Origin: an uncultured Dorea sp.
GTDB taxonomy: Bacteria > Bacillota > Clostridia > Lachnospirales > Lachnospiraceae
NCBI GenBank assembly: GCA_910588745.1
Contig: CAJURK010000012.1
Span: 1-58,814, forward strand
Direction of reading: 5' to 3'
DNA length: 58,814 nucleotides
Below, piece after piece: positions 1-9,045 of this stretch; positions within the stretch are counted from its first letter, which is position 1, and every line of letters starts with the position of its first letter. The notes below the pieces were generated by a model, which ran no database searches, was not told the DNA's origin, and saw only the letters and a list, made by a program, of their open reading frames with translations. The translations under genes and the position numbers were made by a program.

Positions 1-233
1 CAGTTCATCACCGTCGCCAGCATCCCGATCTGATCCGCCTTTGTCCGATCGATCGTCTCGCTGGTACGGCCCCTCCAGAAATTGCCGCCTCCGGTAACAA
101 TAGAGACCTGAATCCCGTCGTCTACAAGCTTCTTCACCTGCTTAGCCACACGAATGCAGGTAGCTTCGTCAAACCCAGTCTTCTTATCCCCTGCAAGAGC
201 TTCGCCGCTTAATTTCAGTAATACTCTTTTCAT
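1..233 (-). CDS. pyrH: UMP kinase, 5' part only (runs off the window)
   Basis: Cytosolic UMP kinase makes UDP from UMP and ATP in pyrimidine nucleotide synthesis. Only the first 77 residues are present because the gene continues beyond base 1. The N-terminus MKRVLLKLSGEAL and the glycine-rich IVTGGGNFWRG stretch are signatures of the bacterial PyrH (amino-acid kinase) fold. The ATG is at 233-231 with AAGGAG seven bases upstream, which fixes the start. It lies 66 nt downstream of the cytidylate-kinase-like gene on the same strand. In most Firmicutes pyrH is followed by frr, which would lie outside this window. Identity is near certain; only completeness is unknown. Confidence 0.96.
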   Translation of the reverse strand, partial: MKRVLLKLSGEALAGDKKTGFDEATCIRVAKQVKKLVDDGIQVSIVTGGGNFWRGRTSETIDRTKADQIGMLATVMN

Positions 234-299
234 AAGTCTGCTCCTTATTCTTATAAACTGTTTCCAGTATAACATAGGTTGCGCCAAAGGACAATTTAT

Positions 300-785
300 C
301 TAAATAAATTCTTTTCGTTCAAAATACTTAATCAGCACATCCGCGCATTCATCTATCCCCAAATCGGAAGTATTTAGGATCATATGATAATTATTCACAT
401 CTCCCCAGGCTTTCCCGGTATGCTCATGATAGTATGCGGATCGCTCTTTATCCGTCTGTTTCAGCCTCGCCTGCGCCTCTTCATAGGAAATGTCCTCCAG
501 TTCCATAATACGCCGGATCCTGTCTTCCTTATCTGCGCAGATATAAATATTGAACACATTTCTCTGATCCTTTAAGATCTCCGACGCGCAGCGCCCAAGG
601 ATAATACAGGGTTCTTTTGCTAATTCCCGGATTACAAAAGCCTCCGACTCGTAACTGTCGCCGTCTGTTCTCTCTTTTACGATCGCCTTGTCATAAACCG
701 GAATATGAAGCCTTTTTGACAGTTCCTCCGCAATCCGGCTCGCGCCCGTCCCATACCGTCTGCTCATTGTGATTACCAGTTTCAT
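300..785 (-). CDS. Cytidylate-kinase-like family protein
   Basis: 161-residue P-loop protein of the cytidylate-kinase-like family, which is distinct from housekeeping Cmk. The P-loop is MSRRYGTGAS near the N-terminus. The family-typical segments CIILGRCA, RIRRIMELEDIS and YYHEHTGKAWGDVNNY follow. The exact substrate of this family is not established, so nucleotide phosphorylation is inferred. An ATG six bases earlier (789-791) sits one base from the GGAGG, so the ATG at 785-783, with a 7-nt spacer, is the better start. The protein is somewhat shorter than the ~200 residues often seen in the family. It is co-directional with pyrH. Confidence 0.85.
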   Translation of the reverse strand: MKLVITMSRRYGTGASRIAEELSKRLHIPVYDKAIVKERTDGDSYESEAFVIRELAKEPCIILGRCASEILKDQRNVFNIYICADKEDRIRRIMELEDISYEEAQARLKQTDKERSAYYHEHTGKAWGDVNNYHMILNTSDLGIDECADVLIKYFERKEFI

Positions 786-979
786 AGCCATTCCTCCTTA
801 GTTACACGATTCTGACTGTACACTTAGACACAGATTTTGCATTTATGAAATCCCGGAACCACAGCGGCATTTCCAGAAAATACCCGTATAAGCACAAACA
901 CTCCTCATGTATACGCCCCTTAACTCCGGAACCTGATTTTATTATATCACAAGACGTACAAAATGGAATCTATTTTTAT

Positions 980-1924
980 TTACAGCGTTCTAAGCTCCCT
1001 TTCCTCAAACAAATCCCGTACCGCGTCTTCATAAGCCGGAAGCTTCTCGGCCTTGCGGATCCGTTTGCCGTATTTTCTGGAATCCGGAAACAAATCAATC
1101 AGATAGACCCATAATTCCTTCATCTTAAACAAAACCACCTTGCTGCCGGGCATATGCTCTCTATATGCCTGATAAATACTGTCATGGAACGCGCGTATTT
1201 TCTGCTTCTCCGGCATCAGGCCGCCGCTTAGCACTTGAATAAGTCCGGGATTCGTAAGCAATCCTCTGCCGATCATCACCCGGTCTGCCTGCGGAAACTT
1301 TCCCGTCCATTCATCATAAGACGCCCTGTCAAAAATATCTCCGTTGTAACACACCGGATTCTTACTGTACTTCTGTCCATAGGCAAAAATATCCTGATGC
1401 GGACGCCCCTTGTAGAATTCCTTCTGGGTACGGGGATGGATAATCAGTTCTTCCAACGGATATTTATTATAAATTTCCAACAATCTCGCAAATTCCTCCG
1501 GGTCGTCTCTTCCAAGCCTGGTTTTCACCGATATTCTGCACTCGGTATGTGCAAAAACCTCTTCTAAAAAATGATCCAGTTCCTCTGGTTTTGCAAGAAA
1601 TCCAGCGCCCCTAAACTTGGATACCACGGTTTTAGAAGGACACCCAAGGTTTAAATTAATCTCTTGATAGCCATAGTTCCTAAGCGTCCGCTCTCCCGCG
1701 AGAAAACAATCCGCCCGATTGGTCAGTATCTGCGGAACCAGAAAGAATCCCTCATTGTGTTCCGGCAAAATATCTTGTTTCTCTCTGGTGTTTAGCTTCC
1801 CTTTTTCATTCGGAACAAGAAAAGCCGTAAAATATTTATCAATTTCCGGAAAAAAAGAATGGCAGGCATTACGGTGCAGATAACCCGTAATGCCTTCCAT
1901 CGGCGCATAGTAATACTTCATCAT
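980..1924 (-). CDS. tRNA-dihydrouridine synthase family protein
   Basis: Flavin-dependent enzyme that reduces uridine to dihydrouridine in tRNA. The N-terminal YYYAPMEGITGYLHR matches the FMN-binding start of Dus proteins. The catalytic cysteine lies in NLNLGCPSKTVVSKFRGAG, followed by ISVKTRLG, LIIHPRT and the phosphate-binding MIGRGLLTNPGL. Its 314 residues are normal for the family. The start overlaps the stop of the alpha-galactosidase gene by 4 nt (ATGA), indicating translational coupling, although the two functions have no obvious link. Which tRNA position is modified cannot be told; a DusB-like assignment is only a guess. Confidence 0.9.
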   Translation of the reverse strand: MMKYYYAPMEGITGYLHRNACHSFFPEIDKYFTAFLVPNEKGKLNTREKQDILPEHNEGFFLVPQILTNRADCFLAGERTLRNYGYQEINLNLGCPSKTVVSKFRGAGFLAKPEELDHFLEEVFAHTECRISVKTRLGRDDPEEFARLLEIYNKYPLEELIIHPRTQKEFYKGRPHQDIFAYGQKYSKNPVCYNGDIFDRASYDEWTGKFPQADRVMIGRGLLTNPGLIQVLSGGLMPEKQKIRAFHDSIYQAYREHMPGSKVVLFKMKELWVYLIDLFPDSRKYGKRIRKAEKLPAYEDAVRDLFEERELRTL

Positions 1925-4128
1925 ATATCTCCGTCTGTCATACAGAATTTAAATTTCAGAGGCTGATAATCCCCCTGTCCAACCGGCAGGGGAACGCCTG
2001 CATACATCAGGGCGGCTCCGGTATAAACCGCTCCGGTATCCGCATCCTTGTAATGCCGATCCGGTTCCAGCCCTTCTAGGTATACCAGATGGATATGGGG
2101 ATTGGATTCATTGCGCAGCATTACGCCGTTCACAATCGTCTCCTTTTTATCCTTGGAAACAAACTGCCACAGCACGTACTCATGATTCCGGTAAGGATTG
2201 GTCAGACGGTAGTAATCGCCGTTCAGCACCAGCATCTCCATTTCCTTGTACTCCTGAATATGCTCTTTCGCAATTTCCTTCTCTTCGTCTGACAGCTTTG
2301 CCAGATCCAGCTCATATCCAAAAGTACCCGCGCTTGCTACAATTGCCCTTGTATCAAAAGGGGCAGTCCGCCCCGTCCCATGGTTCGGGCACACGCTGAC
2401 ATGCGCTCCCATAGAACTAATCGGATAGCCGAACGATGTACCGTACTGAATCCGAAGACGGTCAATGGCGTCAGTATTGTCGCTGCACCAAATCTGCGGC
2501 GAATAGTAAAGCATACCCGCGTCAAATCTGCCTCCTCCGCCCGCACAGTTTTCAAATAACAAATCCGGATATCTGCTGACCAGCCGTTCCATCATCTCAT
2601 AAACGCCCAGCACATACCTGTGGAATACCTCTCCCTGCCGTTCAGGAGGAAGAGCCGATGAGAATACGTTATCCACGGATCTGTTCATATCCCACTTAAT
2701 GTAGTCCACCTTGCAACTGTCAAGAACCTCGAAAATCTTCTCCATCACATGATCCCTGACCTCTTTGCGGGTAATATCAAGATTTAGCTGGCTACGGCTC
2801 CTGGTCATCCGCCGTTCCGGAATCCGAAGGATCCAGTCCGGATGCTTTCGGTACAGTTCACTGTCTTCCGATATCATCTCCGGCTCAATCCACAAACCGA
2901 ACTTCATGCCCAGCCCGTTAATCCGCTGAACCAGCTTCGGCAGTCCGCCTCTAATCTTCTCTTCATTTACCTGCCAATCCCCTAAGCTGGTGTAATCGGA
3001 ATTTCGGTTGCCAAACCAGCCGTCGTCCAGCACGAACATATCCAGCCCGATCTCTTTCGCTGTCTTTGCAATATTAAACAGCTTTTCCTCATTAAAATCA
3101 AAATATGTAGCCTCCCAGTTATTTACCAGTACCGGCCTGGGGGAATTTACATACTTACTTCGTATCAGATTCGACCGGTACGCGTCATGATAAATTCTGG
3201 AAAGCTTCCCAAGTCCCTCAGACGAGTACGCAATGATAACCTCCGGCGTCTCGAAAACGTCTCCCTTATTCAAAATATATGAAAAATGATACGGATGGAT
3301 TCCCATGACAACCCTTGTCTGCTCCATCTGATCCACTTCAATTTCGCAGCGGTGGTTTCCGCTGTAAGCCAGAGCATACCCGTAGCACTCTCCATGCTTC
3401 TCTGTCGTCTTCTTATCGCAGAGAATAATGAACGGATTATGCTGATGGCTGGACATTCCCCGCTTGCTCTCTACCGACTGAACTCCGTGGTGAAGCGGAA
3501 GCCTCTCCATCTGACGCTCCATGGTATGCCTTCCGTAAAAATGGATAAAATCCATATGCCGGTTGGGATAATCCATTTCCATAGACATGGCTCTCTGAAT
3601 CTTTACCGGGTTCTCTCCCTCATTCTCCATGCGCACCGCACGGGTAATTACATCCAATTCCGGAAATACGCCGTACAGCAGGCGTACCTTTAGATTACTG
3701 ATTCTGTCATACAAAGTAATCTCTAAGGTCTCCGCCTCGTCTTCACTGCCGTACATACAGGGCAGCCCCTCAAGGGAATACTTCCCCTTCCACATTCTGT
3801 GGGATTCATACCGAAGATGCACCGCGTCGCTTCCGTCCTGATGCTCTACCTCCAGACTGTTAATCCGGTAATCTCCATTACCGTATCCGGAATATTCCTG
3901 GGGAAGTACGTCCAGCGAAAAGGTCCTGTCGTCTCCCGCTTCATAGGGATTGCCGGAAAATCCCCTGTCAAGGAACATCAGCCTGTGGGTAATCTCCGTA
4001 TCCCCAATATTCGCGCCATAGTACAGATGAACCAGGGTGTCAAAATTAATGACCTGCATCTGATACATACTGTGATTCGTTCTCAATACAAATACTCTCG
4101 ACTCATCATTATAAGTAATATATTTCAT
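1921..4128 (-). CDS. Alpha-galactosidase, glycoside hydrolase family 36
   Basis: 735-residue cytoplasmic enzyme (no signal peptide) that removes alpha-1,6-galactose from raffinose-family sugars or melibiose. GH36 features are all present: an N-terminal beta-sandwich, a central TIM barrel starting near NNWEATYFDF (residue ~337), the nucleophile Asp480 in IKWDMNR, and the acid/base Asp550 in CSDNTDAIDRL. Length and spacing match characterised group I GH36 enzymes. No transporter or sugar regulator is adjacent, which is unusual because such genes usually sit in a raffinose/melibiose locus. A 25-bp palindrome lies about 60 nt upstream. The gene is coupled to the following dus gene. Confidence 0.93.
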   Translation of the reverse strand: MKYITYNDESRVFVLRTNHSMYQMQVINFDTLVHLYYGANIGDTEITHRLMFLDRGFSGNPYEAGDDRTFSLDVLPQEYSGYGNGDYRINSLEVEHQDGSDAVHLRYESHRMWKGKYSLEGLPCMYGSEDEAETLEITLYDRISNLKVRLLYGVFPELDVITRAVRMENEGENPVKIQRAMSMEMDYPNRHMDFIHFYGRHTMERQMERLPLHHGVQSVESKRGMSSHQHNPFIILCDKKTTEKHGECYGYALAYSGNHRCEIEVDQMEQTRVVMGIHPYHFSYILNKGDVFETPEVIIAYSSEGLGKLSRIYHDAYRSNLIRSKYVNSPRPVLVNNWEATYFDFNEEKLFNIAKTAKEIGLDMFVLDDGWFGNRNSDYTSLGDWQVNEEKIRGGLPKLVQRINGLGMKFGLWIEPEMISEDSELYRKHPDWILRIPERRMTRSRSQLNLDITRKEVRDHVMEKIFEVLDSCKVDYIKWDMNRSVDNVFSSALPPERQGEVFHRYVLGVYEMMERLVSRYPDLLFENCAGGGGRFDAGMLYYSPQIWCSDNTDAIDRLRIQYGTSFGYPISSMGAHVSVCPNHGTGRTAPFDTRAIVASAGTFGYELDLAKLSDEEKEIAKEHIQEYKEMEMLVLNGDYYRLTNPYRNHEYVLWQFVSKDKKETIVNGVMLRNESNPHIHLVYLEGLEPDRHYKDADTGAVYTGAALMYAGVPLPVGQGDYQPLKFKFCMTDGDI

Positions 4129-4185
4129 ATGCCGTCCCTCTCTAAAATGATAAATAATGAAGAATATTATGCGCTATCATAATAA

Positions 4186-4213
4186 TTACTGTTCACATTC
4201 ATGCTGTGAACAG
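4186..4213. promoter_or_regulatory. Palindrome upstream of alpha-galactosidase
   Basis: CTGTTCACA (4189-4197) and TGTGAACAG (4205-4213) form a perfect 9-bp inverted repeat with a 7-nt spacer, about 60-85 nt upstream of the alpha-galactosidase start. It could be an operator. However, the TTACTGTTCAC arm recurs at 14480 and 48814, so it may instead be one copy of a dispersed palindromic repeat. I see no convincing -35/-10 pair around it. Confidence 0.5.
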
Positions 4214-4370
4214 CAATTTATAACGCTCTTGTTTTCTGATTATATCACGTTCCCATCCGAATATCTATGACTAACCATTTGGCAAACTGCCGAAAATAAT
4301 GCGGAATTTATGGAAAATCTGCCGAGTTTTACATTTCCCTGGAGAATCCTTCCCCGGCTCCTTGCGAAGA

Positions 4371-5867
4371 TTATCTAAGCCGCGCTTCTATCGCGTCTAC
4401 CACCGTCTCTAAAACCTTAATCCTTGCATAGTATTTGTCATTTCCCTCTACAACCACCCATGGGGCGTTGGGCGTAGAAGTGCGGATCAGCATCTCGTCC
4501 ACCGCTTCTTCGTACTGATCCCATTTTTCCCTGTTGCGCCAGTCTTCCTCGGTGATCTTCCACCGCTTCTCCGGGTTCTCCTGCCTTGCCTTGAAGCGCC
4601 TTGCCTGTTCGTCCTTATCAATCTGCATCCAGAACTTTAAGACGATGGCTCCCGCATCCGTTAAATCCTTCTCCATATCGTTGATCTCTTTATAGGCTCT
4701 CTGCCATTCCTGCTTCGTACAAAAGCCCTCGATCCGCTCCACCATCACTCGTCCGTACCAGGTTCGGTCAAAGATCGTCACATGGCCCGCCTTGGGCATA
4801 TCCATCCAAAACCTCCAGAGATAATGGTGCGCCTTCTCAATATCATTGGGCGACGCCGTCGGATGAACCACATATCCTCTCGGATCCATCCGCTCCGTCA
4901 GACGCTTAATGGCTCCGCCTTTGCCCCCTGCATCCCAGCCTTCAAATCCCAGCACAACCGGAATCCTCCTGCGGTAAAGCTCACCGTGAAGCTTTTCCAT
5001 CTTCTTCTGCAGCTTGTCCAGCTTTTTCTTATACGCTTCTCGAGTATAACAAAGGCTCAAATCCGTCTTTCCAAGGACAGACTCTTTCAGCCTGCCGTCA
5101 GAAGACGTACAAACTTCCTGCTTCCCGGCTTTTTTCAATTCCTTCCTCTGCCTTTTGGTCTCTTCGATTTTTTCCTCCAGGGTGCGGATCACAATCGCAT
5201 ATATCTTCGCTGTTGCATACCGGCGGTCTACCGCTTCAACCATATTCCACGGAGCGTACTCTGTATCCGTACGGGTCAGCATCTCCTCGTTGATCTGCTG
5301 ATACTTCTCAAAATTTTTATATCGTTTCAGATCCTCCTTACTTACCCGCCATGCGGTCTCCTCCGAACTAAGCAGCTTATCAAACCGCTTCTTCTGCTCC
5401 TTTTTATGAATGGCAAGAAATATCTTGATCATCACCATACCATCGGCCGTTAGCTGCTCTTCAAAAGAACAAATCGAACGGTACGCGTTTTCCAGCTTGC
5501 CCTTCTTTACCTTCTTATCAAACCGGTCTGCTAGTACTTTCCGGTACCAGGCGCTGTCATAGATCGCAAATCGTCCTTTCGAGGGAAGCTTAGTCCAGAA
5601 TCTCCACATAAACGGATGCATTTTCTCTTCTTCCGTTTCATTCTTGACCGCGTATACTTCAAACCCTCTTGGATCAAGCGCCTTGATCAGTTCTCCGATC
5701 TGCACGCCTTTGCCGGACGCCCCGTAGCCTTCAAAGGCAATCATAACCGGTATCCCGTACGCTCTGCATTCTCTTTGCAGCTTGCCAAGCTTTGGCTCCA
5801 GCCTTGCCATTTTCCTCTTGTACTCTTCTTTCCCAAGCGTCTTTGTTAAATCCAGCTTTTCTAACAT
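4371..5867 (-). CDS. Tandem PPK2-domain polyphosphate:AMP/ADP phosphotransferase
   Basis: 498-residue protein with two PPK2 domains. Domain 1 has P-loop EGYGASGKG (residues 46-54) and Walker-B-like IYDSAWYRK (102-110). Domain 2 has EGWDAGGKG (309-317) and IFDRTWYGR (365-373). Two-domain PPK2 proteins are the polyphosphate:AMP phosphotransferase type, which regenerate ADP or ATP from polyphosphate. The DRxWY arginine is replaced by Ser in domain 1, so the C-terminal half is probably the catalytic one. A GTG at 5912 extends the frame, but the ATG at 5867 has GGGGG seven bases upstream and is preferred. It follows the flavin-binding gene by 51 nt and is probably cotranscribed with it. Confidence 0.9.
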   Translation of the reverse strand: MLEKLDLTKTLGKEEYKRKMARLEPKLGKLQRECRAYGIPVMIAFEGYGASGKGVQIGELIKALDPRGFEVYAVKNETEEEKMHPFMWRFWTKLPSKGRFAIYDSAWYRKVLADRFDKKVKKGKLENAYRSICSFEEQLTADGMVMIKIFLAIHKKEQKKRFDKLLSSEETAWRVSKEDLKRYKNFEKYQQINEEMLTRTDTEYAPWNMVEAVDRRYATAKIYAIVIRTLEEKIEETKRQRKELKKAGKQEVCTSSDGRLKESVLGKTDLSLCYTREAYKKKLDKLQKKMEKLHGELYRRRIPVVLGFEGWDAGGKGGAIKRLTERMDPRGYVVHPTASPNDIEKAHHYLWRFWMDMPKAGHVTIFDRTWYGRVMVERIEGFCTKQEWQRAYKEINDMEKDLTDAGAIVLKFWMQIDKDEQARRFKARQENPEKRWKITEEDWRNREKWDQYEEAVDEMLIRTSTPNAPWVVVEGNDKYYARIKVLETVVDAIEARLR

Positions 5868-5918
5868 AAATTTTCCCCCTTCAAATTTAGTTTCATCACG
5901 TTTAATTTTCACGCTTTC

Positions 5919-6389
5919 CTACGCATGTTCCTTGCAGCTCCACTCCGTAACCGTAAGCTTCAAAACCGCCGTCCGCCGAACCATCTGTTCCGGAAATTCC
6001 CAATCTGTCTTATCTGAATAATGCGCCATTACCCGCTCTAATCCATGAACCTTCTCGGCCTTATCCTGAATAATCTCAATCCGGCCCCTTCCCATAATAC
6101 TCTGAAATAAAAACGAATACCCACAGGACAAATCTTTTTCCACAAGCATATGCTTCGTATCCATTTCAAAACCCACCGTATCCTGAGTTCGGATCAAATC
6201 AATTTTCTTCCCCTCTCCTGCCCCATGAAAATACAGAATCAAGTCTTCTTCCTTCGCATCATAACCGAAATTCAAAGGCACTATATAGGCGCCGTTTTCA
6301 TCCAGCAGGCCAATCCGGCAGCAATCGCACGCCTTAGCAATCTCTAACATCTTCCCATAATCTGTTATTTCCCTGTCTTTCCTTCTCAT
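5919..6389 (-). CDS. Pyridoxamine 5'-phosphate oxidase-like (NimA-type) flavoprotein
   Basis: 156-residue split-barrel FMN-binding protein of the group often annotated as nitroimidazole-resistance/NimA-like. The N-terminus MRRKDREI, the CCRIGLLDENGAYIVPLNFGY strand pair, and the central FHGAGEGKKIDL and GYSFLFQSIMGRGRIEII are characteristic. Members reduce or bind small molecules; the true substrate is unknown here. The ATG at 6389 has GGAGG eight bases upstream, so the seven extra N-terminal residues of the longer frame are rejected. It lies immediately upstream of the PPK2 gene on the same strand. Confidence 0.85.
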   Translation of the reverse strand: MRRKDREITDYGKMLEIAKACDCCRIGLLDENGAYIVPLNFGYDAKEEDLILYFHGAGEGKKIDLIRTQDTVGFEMDTKHMLVEKDLSCGYSFLFQSIMGRGRIEIIQDKAEKVHGLERVMAHYSDKTDWEFPEQMVRRTAVLKLTVTEWSCKEHA

Positions 6390-6436
6390 AGTCCTTTCCT
6401 CCGCAAGCAAATTATATCGTTCTGATTTTCCATCGT

Positions 6437-6703
6437 CTATTTGCTGAACAGCCAGAATAAAAACGCCGCCTGTATCCCAAGAATAACCGGTACCCCGATT
6501 ACAAATTTCATCTTTCTTGTTTTATGGCGGAACAAATACATTCCCGCCCAGGCCCCCGCGGAGCCGCCGATCAGCGCCAGTCCCAAAAGCGTCCGCTCCG
6601 AAATCCTCCACTTATGCAGCCTCGCCCTTTTTTTATCCTCTCCATACAGGAGAAACGCCGTCAGATTACTCAGTGCAATATACCATACTACGATTTTCAT
6701 CAT
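6437..6703 (-). CDS. DUF1294 small membrane protein
   Basis: 88-residue inner-membrane protein with about three hydrophobic segments. The family core is visible: YGEDKKRAR, WRISERTLL, GGSAGAWAGMYLFRHKTRK and a C-terminal hydrophobic stretch. Function is unknown for the family. The 5' end overlaps the end of the HAD-hydrolase gene by 38 nt, so the two are translated from one mRNA. Two adjacent ATGs (6703 and 6700) are possible; ribosome-site quality is poor for both. Confidence 0.85.
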   Translation of the reverse strand: MMKIVVWYIALSNLTAFLLYGEDKKRARLHKWRISERTLLGLALIGGSAGAWAGMYLFRHKTRKMKFVIGVPVILGIQAAFLFWLFSK

Positions 6704-7304
6704 ACAACCCCAACAATGTCTCTAGCTGCTTCTTCGCCTCTTCATATCCTTGAAACCAGATTCCATGGATTCCATAGCCTCTAGCTCCTGCAATATTTCC
6801 CTCCGTGTCGTCAAGAAAGACGCTTTCTGACGGCAGCAGAGAATACGTATCGCACAAATACTGATAAATTTCCCGTTCCGGCTTCATCAGATGACATTGA
6901 TGGGAAAAGACTGCTCCATCCATATATGGCAGAAACGGCATCTTGTCCCTGGTTCTCTCAAATAAATCCTTACCATAATTGGACAGTACGTACAGACGGT
7001 ATCCTTTTTCCTTTAATTCCCGGATCCATTCCATCGTATAGGGCATCTCCCACACCGTTTCCTCCGCATGTCCATAGGCGTCCCGGATCAGGTCTTCATG
7101 CCCCGGCGCATTTGCCGCAAATCCTTCTATCAACTTCTTCGTCTCTATCGGCCCCCTGTCCGCCGCAAGCCACAGGGAACTTCTAAATATTGCATTCAGA
7201 ACGATTTCCTGTTCTTCTTTGGTATAGCCTCTTTTCTTCACAAAAGTTACCGGATCATACTCGACCAGTACCTTACCTACGTCAAAAATAATATTTTTAA
7301 TCAT
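6666..7304 (-). CDS. HAD-superfamily (YihX-like) hydrolase
   Basis: 212-residue cytosolic HAD subfamily IA phosphatase. Motif I is IIFDVGKVLVEYDP, in which the usual second Asp is Gly, as in the YihX-like subgroup. Motif II is YVLSNYG, motif III the Lys of MKPEREIYQ, and motif IV VFLDDTEGNIAGA. A helical cap sits between motifs I and II. Likely substrates are small sugar phosphates or nucleotides, but none can be assigned. It overlaps the DUF1294 gene downstream and has no other informative partner. Confidence 0.88.
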   Translation of the reverse strand: MIKNIIFDVGKVLVEYDPVTFVKKRGYTKEEQEIVLNAIFRSSLWLAADRGPIETKKLIEGFAANAPGHEDLIRDAYGHAEETVWEMPYTMEWIRELKEKGYRLYVLSNYGKDLFERTRDKMPFLPYMDGAVFSHQCHLMKPEREIYQYLCDTYSLLPSESVFLDDTEGNIAGARGYGIHGIWFQGYEEAKKQLETLLGLYDENRSMVYCTE

Positions 7305-7361
7305 CTCTTTTTATATTCCCCATTCATAGCCGTTCTATTAATCCGTTCCTGTACGCGGCAT

Positions 7362-7889
7362 TTATTCCTCGCCGATAATCTCGATCTGGCAGACTTTCAT
7401 AGCCTCCAATGCCTGTTTGTGGCTCTCAGGCGTCACTCCGGCGCAACAAGATGCATCCACTATTACAGCGGCCTCCGGCAGCGCCGCTTTTACAATCATT
7501 GCATTAGAAATAACACAGATATCCGTACAGAGTCCGACCAGCGTTACGCTCTCAATTTTTTCCTGCCATTCGTCATACTTCTGAAGCGTATTCCCCAAAT
7601 CAAGACAGCCGAAGGTCTTTTTGTCTATCGGCAGTTCCTGGATCAGCTCCTGGATCTCCGGACGGATTTCCCATCCTTTTGTTCCTCGAATACAGTGGCT
7701 TACCGGAAGCTTTCTCCCCTCCTGGCTCTCAAGATAATTCTCCTCATGGGTATCCCTTGTGGCGATCACCCTGCCGTCAAATCCTTTGATTTTATCCGCC
7801 ACTTTCGGAACAATCGCTTCCGCCTCCTTTGTCCCCAGCGCTCCGTCAATAAAATCATTCTGCATGTCCACAACTACTAAAATCTTCAT
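7362..7889 (-). CDS. Nicotinamidase-like cysteine hydrolase
   Basis: 175-residue isochorismatase-fold amidohydrolase. The triad is Asp9 in VVVDMQNDF, a Lys in the middle of the chain, and Cys in VGLCTDICV. Potential metal ligands also appear in RDTHEENY and PVSHCIRGTKGWEI, which resemble the zinc site of nicotinamidases (PncA). The protein therefore most likely deamidates nicotinamide to nicotinate for NAD salvage. Other isochorismatase-family amidases cannot be excluded. Length is near the family norm. It is a stand-alone gene between the GNAT and HAD genes. Confidence 0.82.
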   Translation of the reverse strand: MKILVVVDMQNDFIDGALGTKEAEAIVPKVADKIKGFDGRVIATRDTHEENYLESQEGRKLPVSHCIRGTKGWEIRPEIQELIQELPIDKKTFGCLDLGNTLQKYDEWQEKIESVTLVGLCTDICVISNAMIVKAALPEAAVIVDASCCAGVTPESHKQALEAMKVCQIEIIGEE

Positions 7890-7952
7890 CCTGCATCCTC
7901 CCTGTTTTTCCTTTTCTTTGCTGACTAAGCATTATGCAAATAAATACGCCTA

Positions 7953-8399
7953 TCACTCGCCGATTTCCTGTACGTATACTTTTTCTTCTCTTCCCCAAGG
8001 CGCCATCCGCCTGTCAATCACCCGAAACCCATATTTTTCATACAGATTTTCATGATCGCTGATCAGATATGCCTTCTCAAATCCTAAGGATTTCAGATAA
8101 TCCATGGACGCCGTAAGTAATCGCTGTCCCAGCCGCATCCCCCGACAGCTTTCATCGATGTAAAGCGTCCCGATAAACGGCGTATAGGGCATATCCGGGA
8201 TTGCCTCTTCCCTAATAATCGTACAATACCCGCGCAGGCTTTCCCCCTCTAAGAGTACCGCGACCCTTTCCCAGTCCGAAAAACGTTGTTTCTCCATATC
8301 CTCCGCCAGGATTTTCCCGGAACTCCAGCCGCATCCCCGGGCATATTCTTTCACGTTGTCCCACAGCACATGCTTCTGTGTAATCAATTGAATGTCCAT
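7953..8399 (-). CDS. GNAT-family N-acetyltransferase
   Basis: 148-residue acetyl-CoA-dependent transferase. The acetyl-CoA-binding motif A is IDESCRGMRLGQRLL, and the C-terminal ENLYEKYGFRVIDRRMAPWG is the usual GNAT beta-bulge region. The substrate cannot be inferred. It precedes the nicotinamidase-like gene by 63 nt on the same strand. The upstream 183 nt up to the next gene hold no feature I can name with confidence. Confidence 0.87.
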   Translation of the reverse strand: MDIQLITQKHVLWDNVKEYARGCGWSSGKILAEDMEKQRFSDWERVAVLLEGESLRGYCTIIREEAIPDMPYTPFIGTLYIDESCRGMRLGQRLLTASMDYLKSLGFEKAYLISDHENLYEKYGFRVIDRRMAPWGREEKVYVQEIGE

Positions 8400-8582
8400 C
8401 TGTTCCCCTCCATGCCTTTTGCAAGAAAGCGCGTACCATCCATACTGTCTACTTCATTATAGCCTATCTCAGAATCCCTGTATACATTTTTCAGCCTCTC
8501 CGTCTCAAATTATTATTACTACTGTTTGCTCTGTTCACCCATCGCCCACGGCGTTCCATCGTAAATCGTAGTCTTCGGTAAA

Positions 8583-8822
8583 CTACTTTCGGATATTGTC
8601 AGAATATTTTTTGTTTGCTATCTTTGCGATTATTAAGCAGACTGTAATGCTTATTGCAAATGGGATAGCCCAGAGAAATGCTGCATTGGCAGGCGCACTA
8701 TATCCTCTGTATTGAATTCCCCACTGCATTTCGCAATATTTGTATGCAACAACCGCACACATTAAGTTACTACTTAACACCGCTACAATATAGGCAGCCT
8801 TTGTAATTTTATTCATTTTCAT
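8583..8822 (-). CDS. Small two-helix membrane protein, unknown function
   Basis: 79-residue protein with two predicted membrane helices (about residues 9-28 and 46-65), a short polar loop, and a basic C-terminal tail. I do not recognise a family. A GAAAGGA ribosome site stands before the ATG. Base composition is visibly more AT-rich than its neighbours, which may reflect recent acquisition. It sits alone between the GNAT gene and the terminator of the decarboxylase operon. Confidence 0.6.
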   Translation of the reverse strand: MKMNKITKAAYIVAVLSSNLMCAVVAYKYCEMQWGIQYRGYSAPANAAFLWAIPFAISITVCLIIAKIANKKYSDNIRK

Positions 8823-8969
8823 AATTTATTTTTCCTTTCTTACAATATGATTTATTTTATTGTAATTCAATAGAGATTAGAAATCAATTTTGATTAACTA
8901 CATCGGCTTATTTCCTTGCTGTATTTCGCAACTTTTTTATTTTTGCCCAGCAAATAGACGGAATTTCCT

Positions 8970-9022
8970 AAAAAAATAAAAAACGCCTATCCTGGCATAT
9001 ATCCAAAATAAGCGCTTTTTAA
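8970..9022 (-). terminator. Rho-independent terminator of the decarboxylase operon
   Basis: Read on the minus strand, an imperfect stem (AAAAGCGCTTAT against ATAGGCGTTTT) with a 17-nt loop ends in a long T-rich tract (TTTTTTATTTTTTT). It begins 24 nt after the stop of the last operon gene. Confidence 0.8.
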
Positions 9023-9045
9023 TTTTTCCTTTTTGATTGATTCTT

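Noticed and set aside
4782..5453. Plus-strand frame of 223 codons
   Set aside because: Antisense shadow of the PPK2 gene, with low-complexity Leu/Pro-rich translation.
7068..7880. Plus-strand frame of 270 codons
   Set aside because: Antisense to the HAD and nicotinamidase genes and rich in His/Arg/Phe runs typical of shadows.
8521..8582. Possible fourth copy of the GTTACTGTTCAC palindrome (CTGTTCACCC)
   Set aside because: Only one arm matches; no convincing inverted partner is present.
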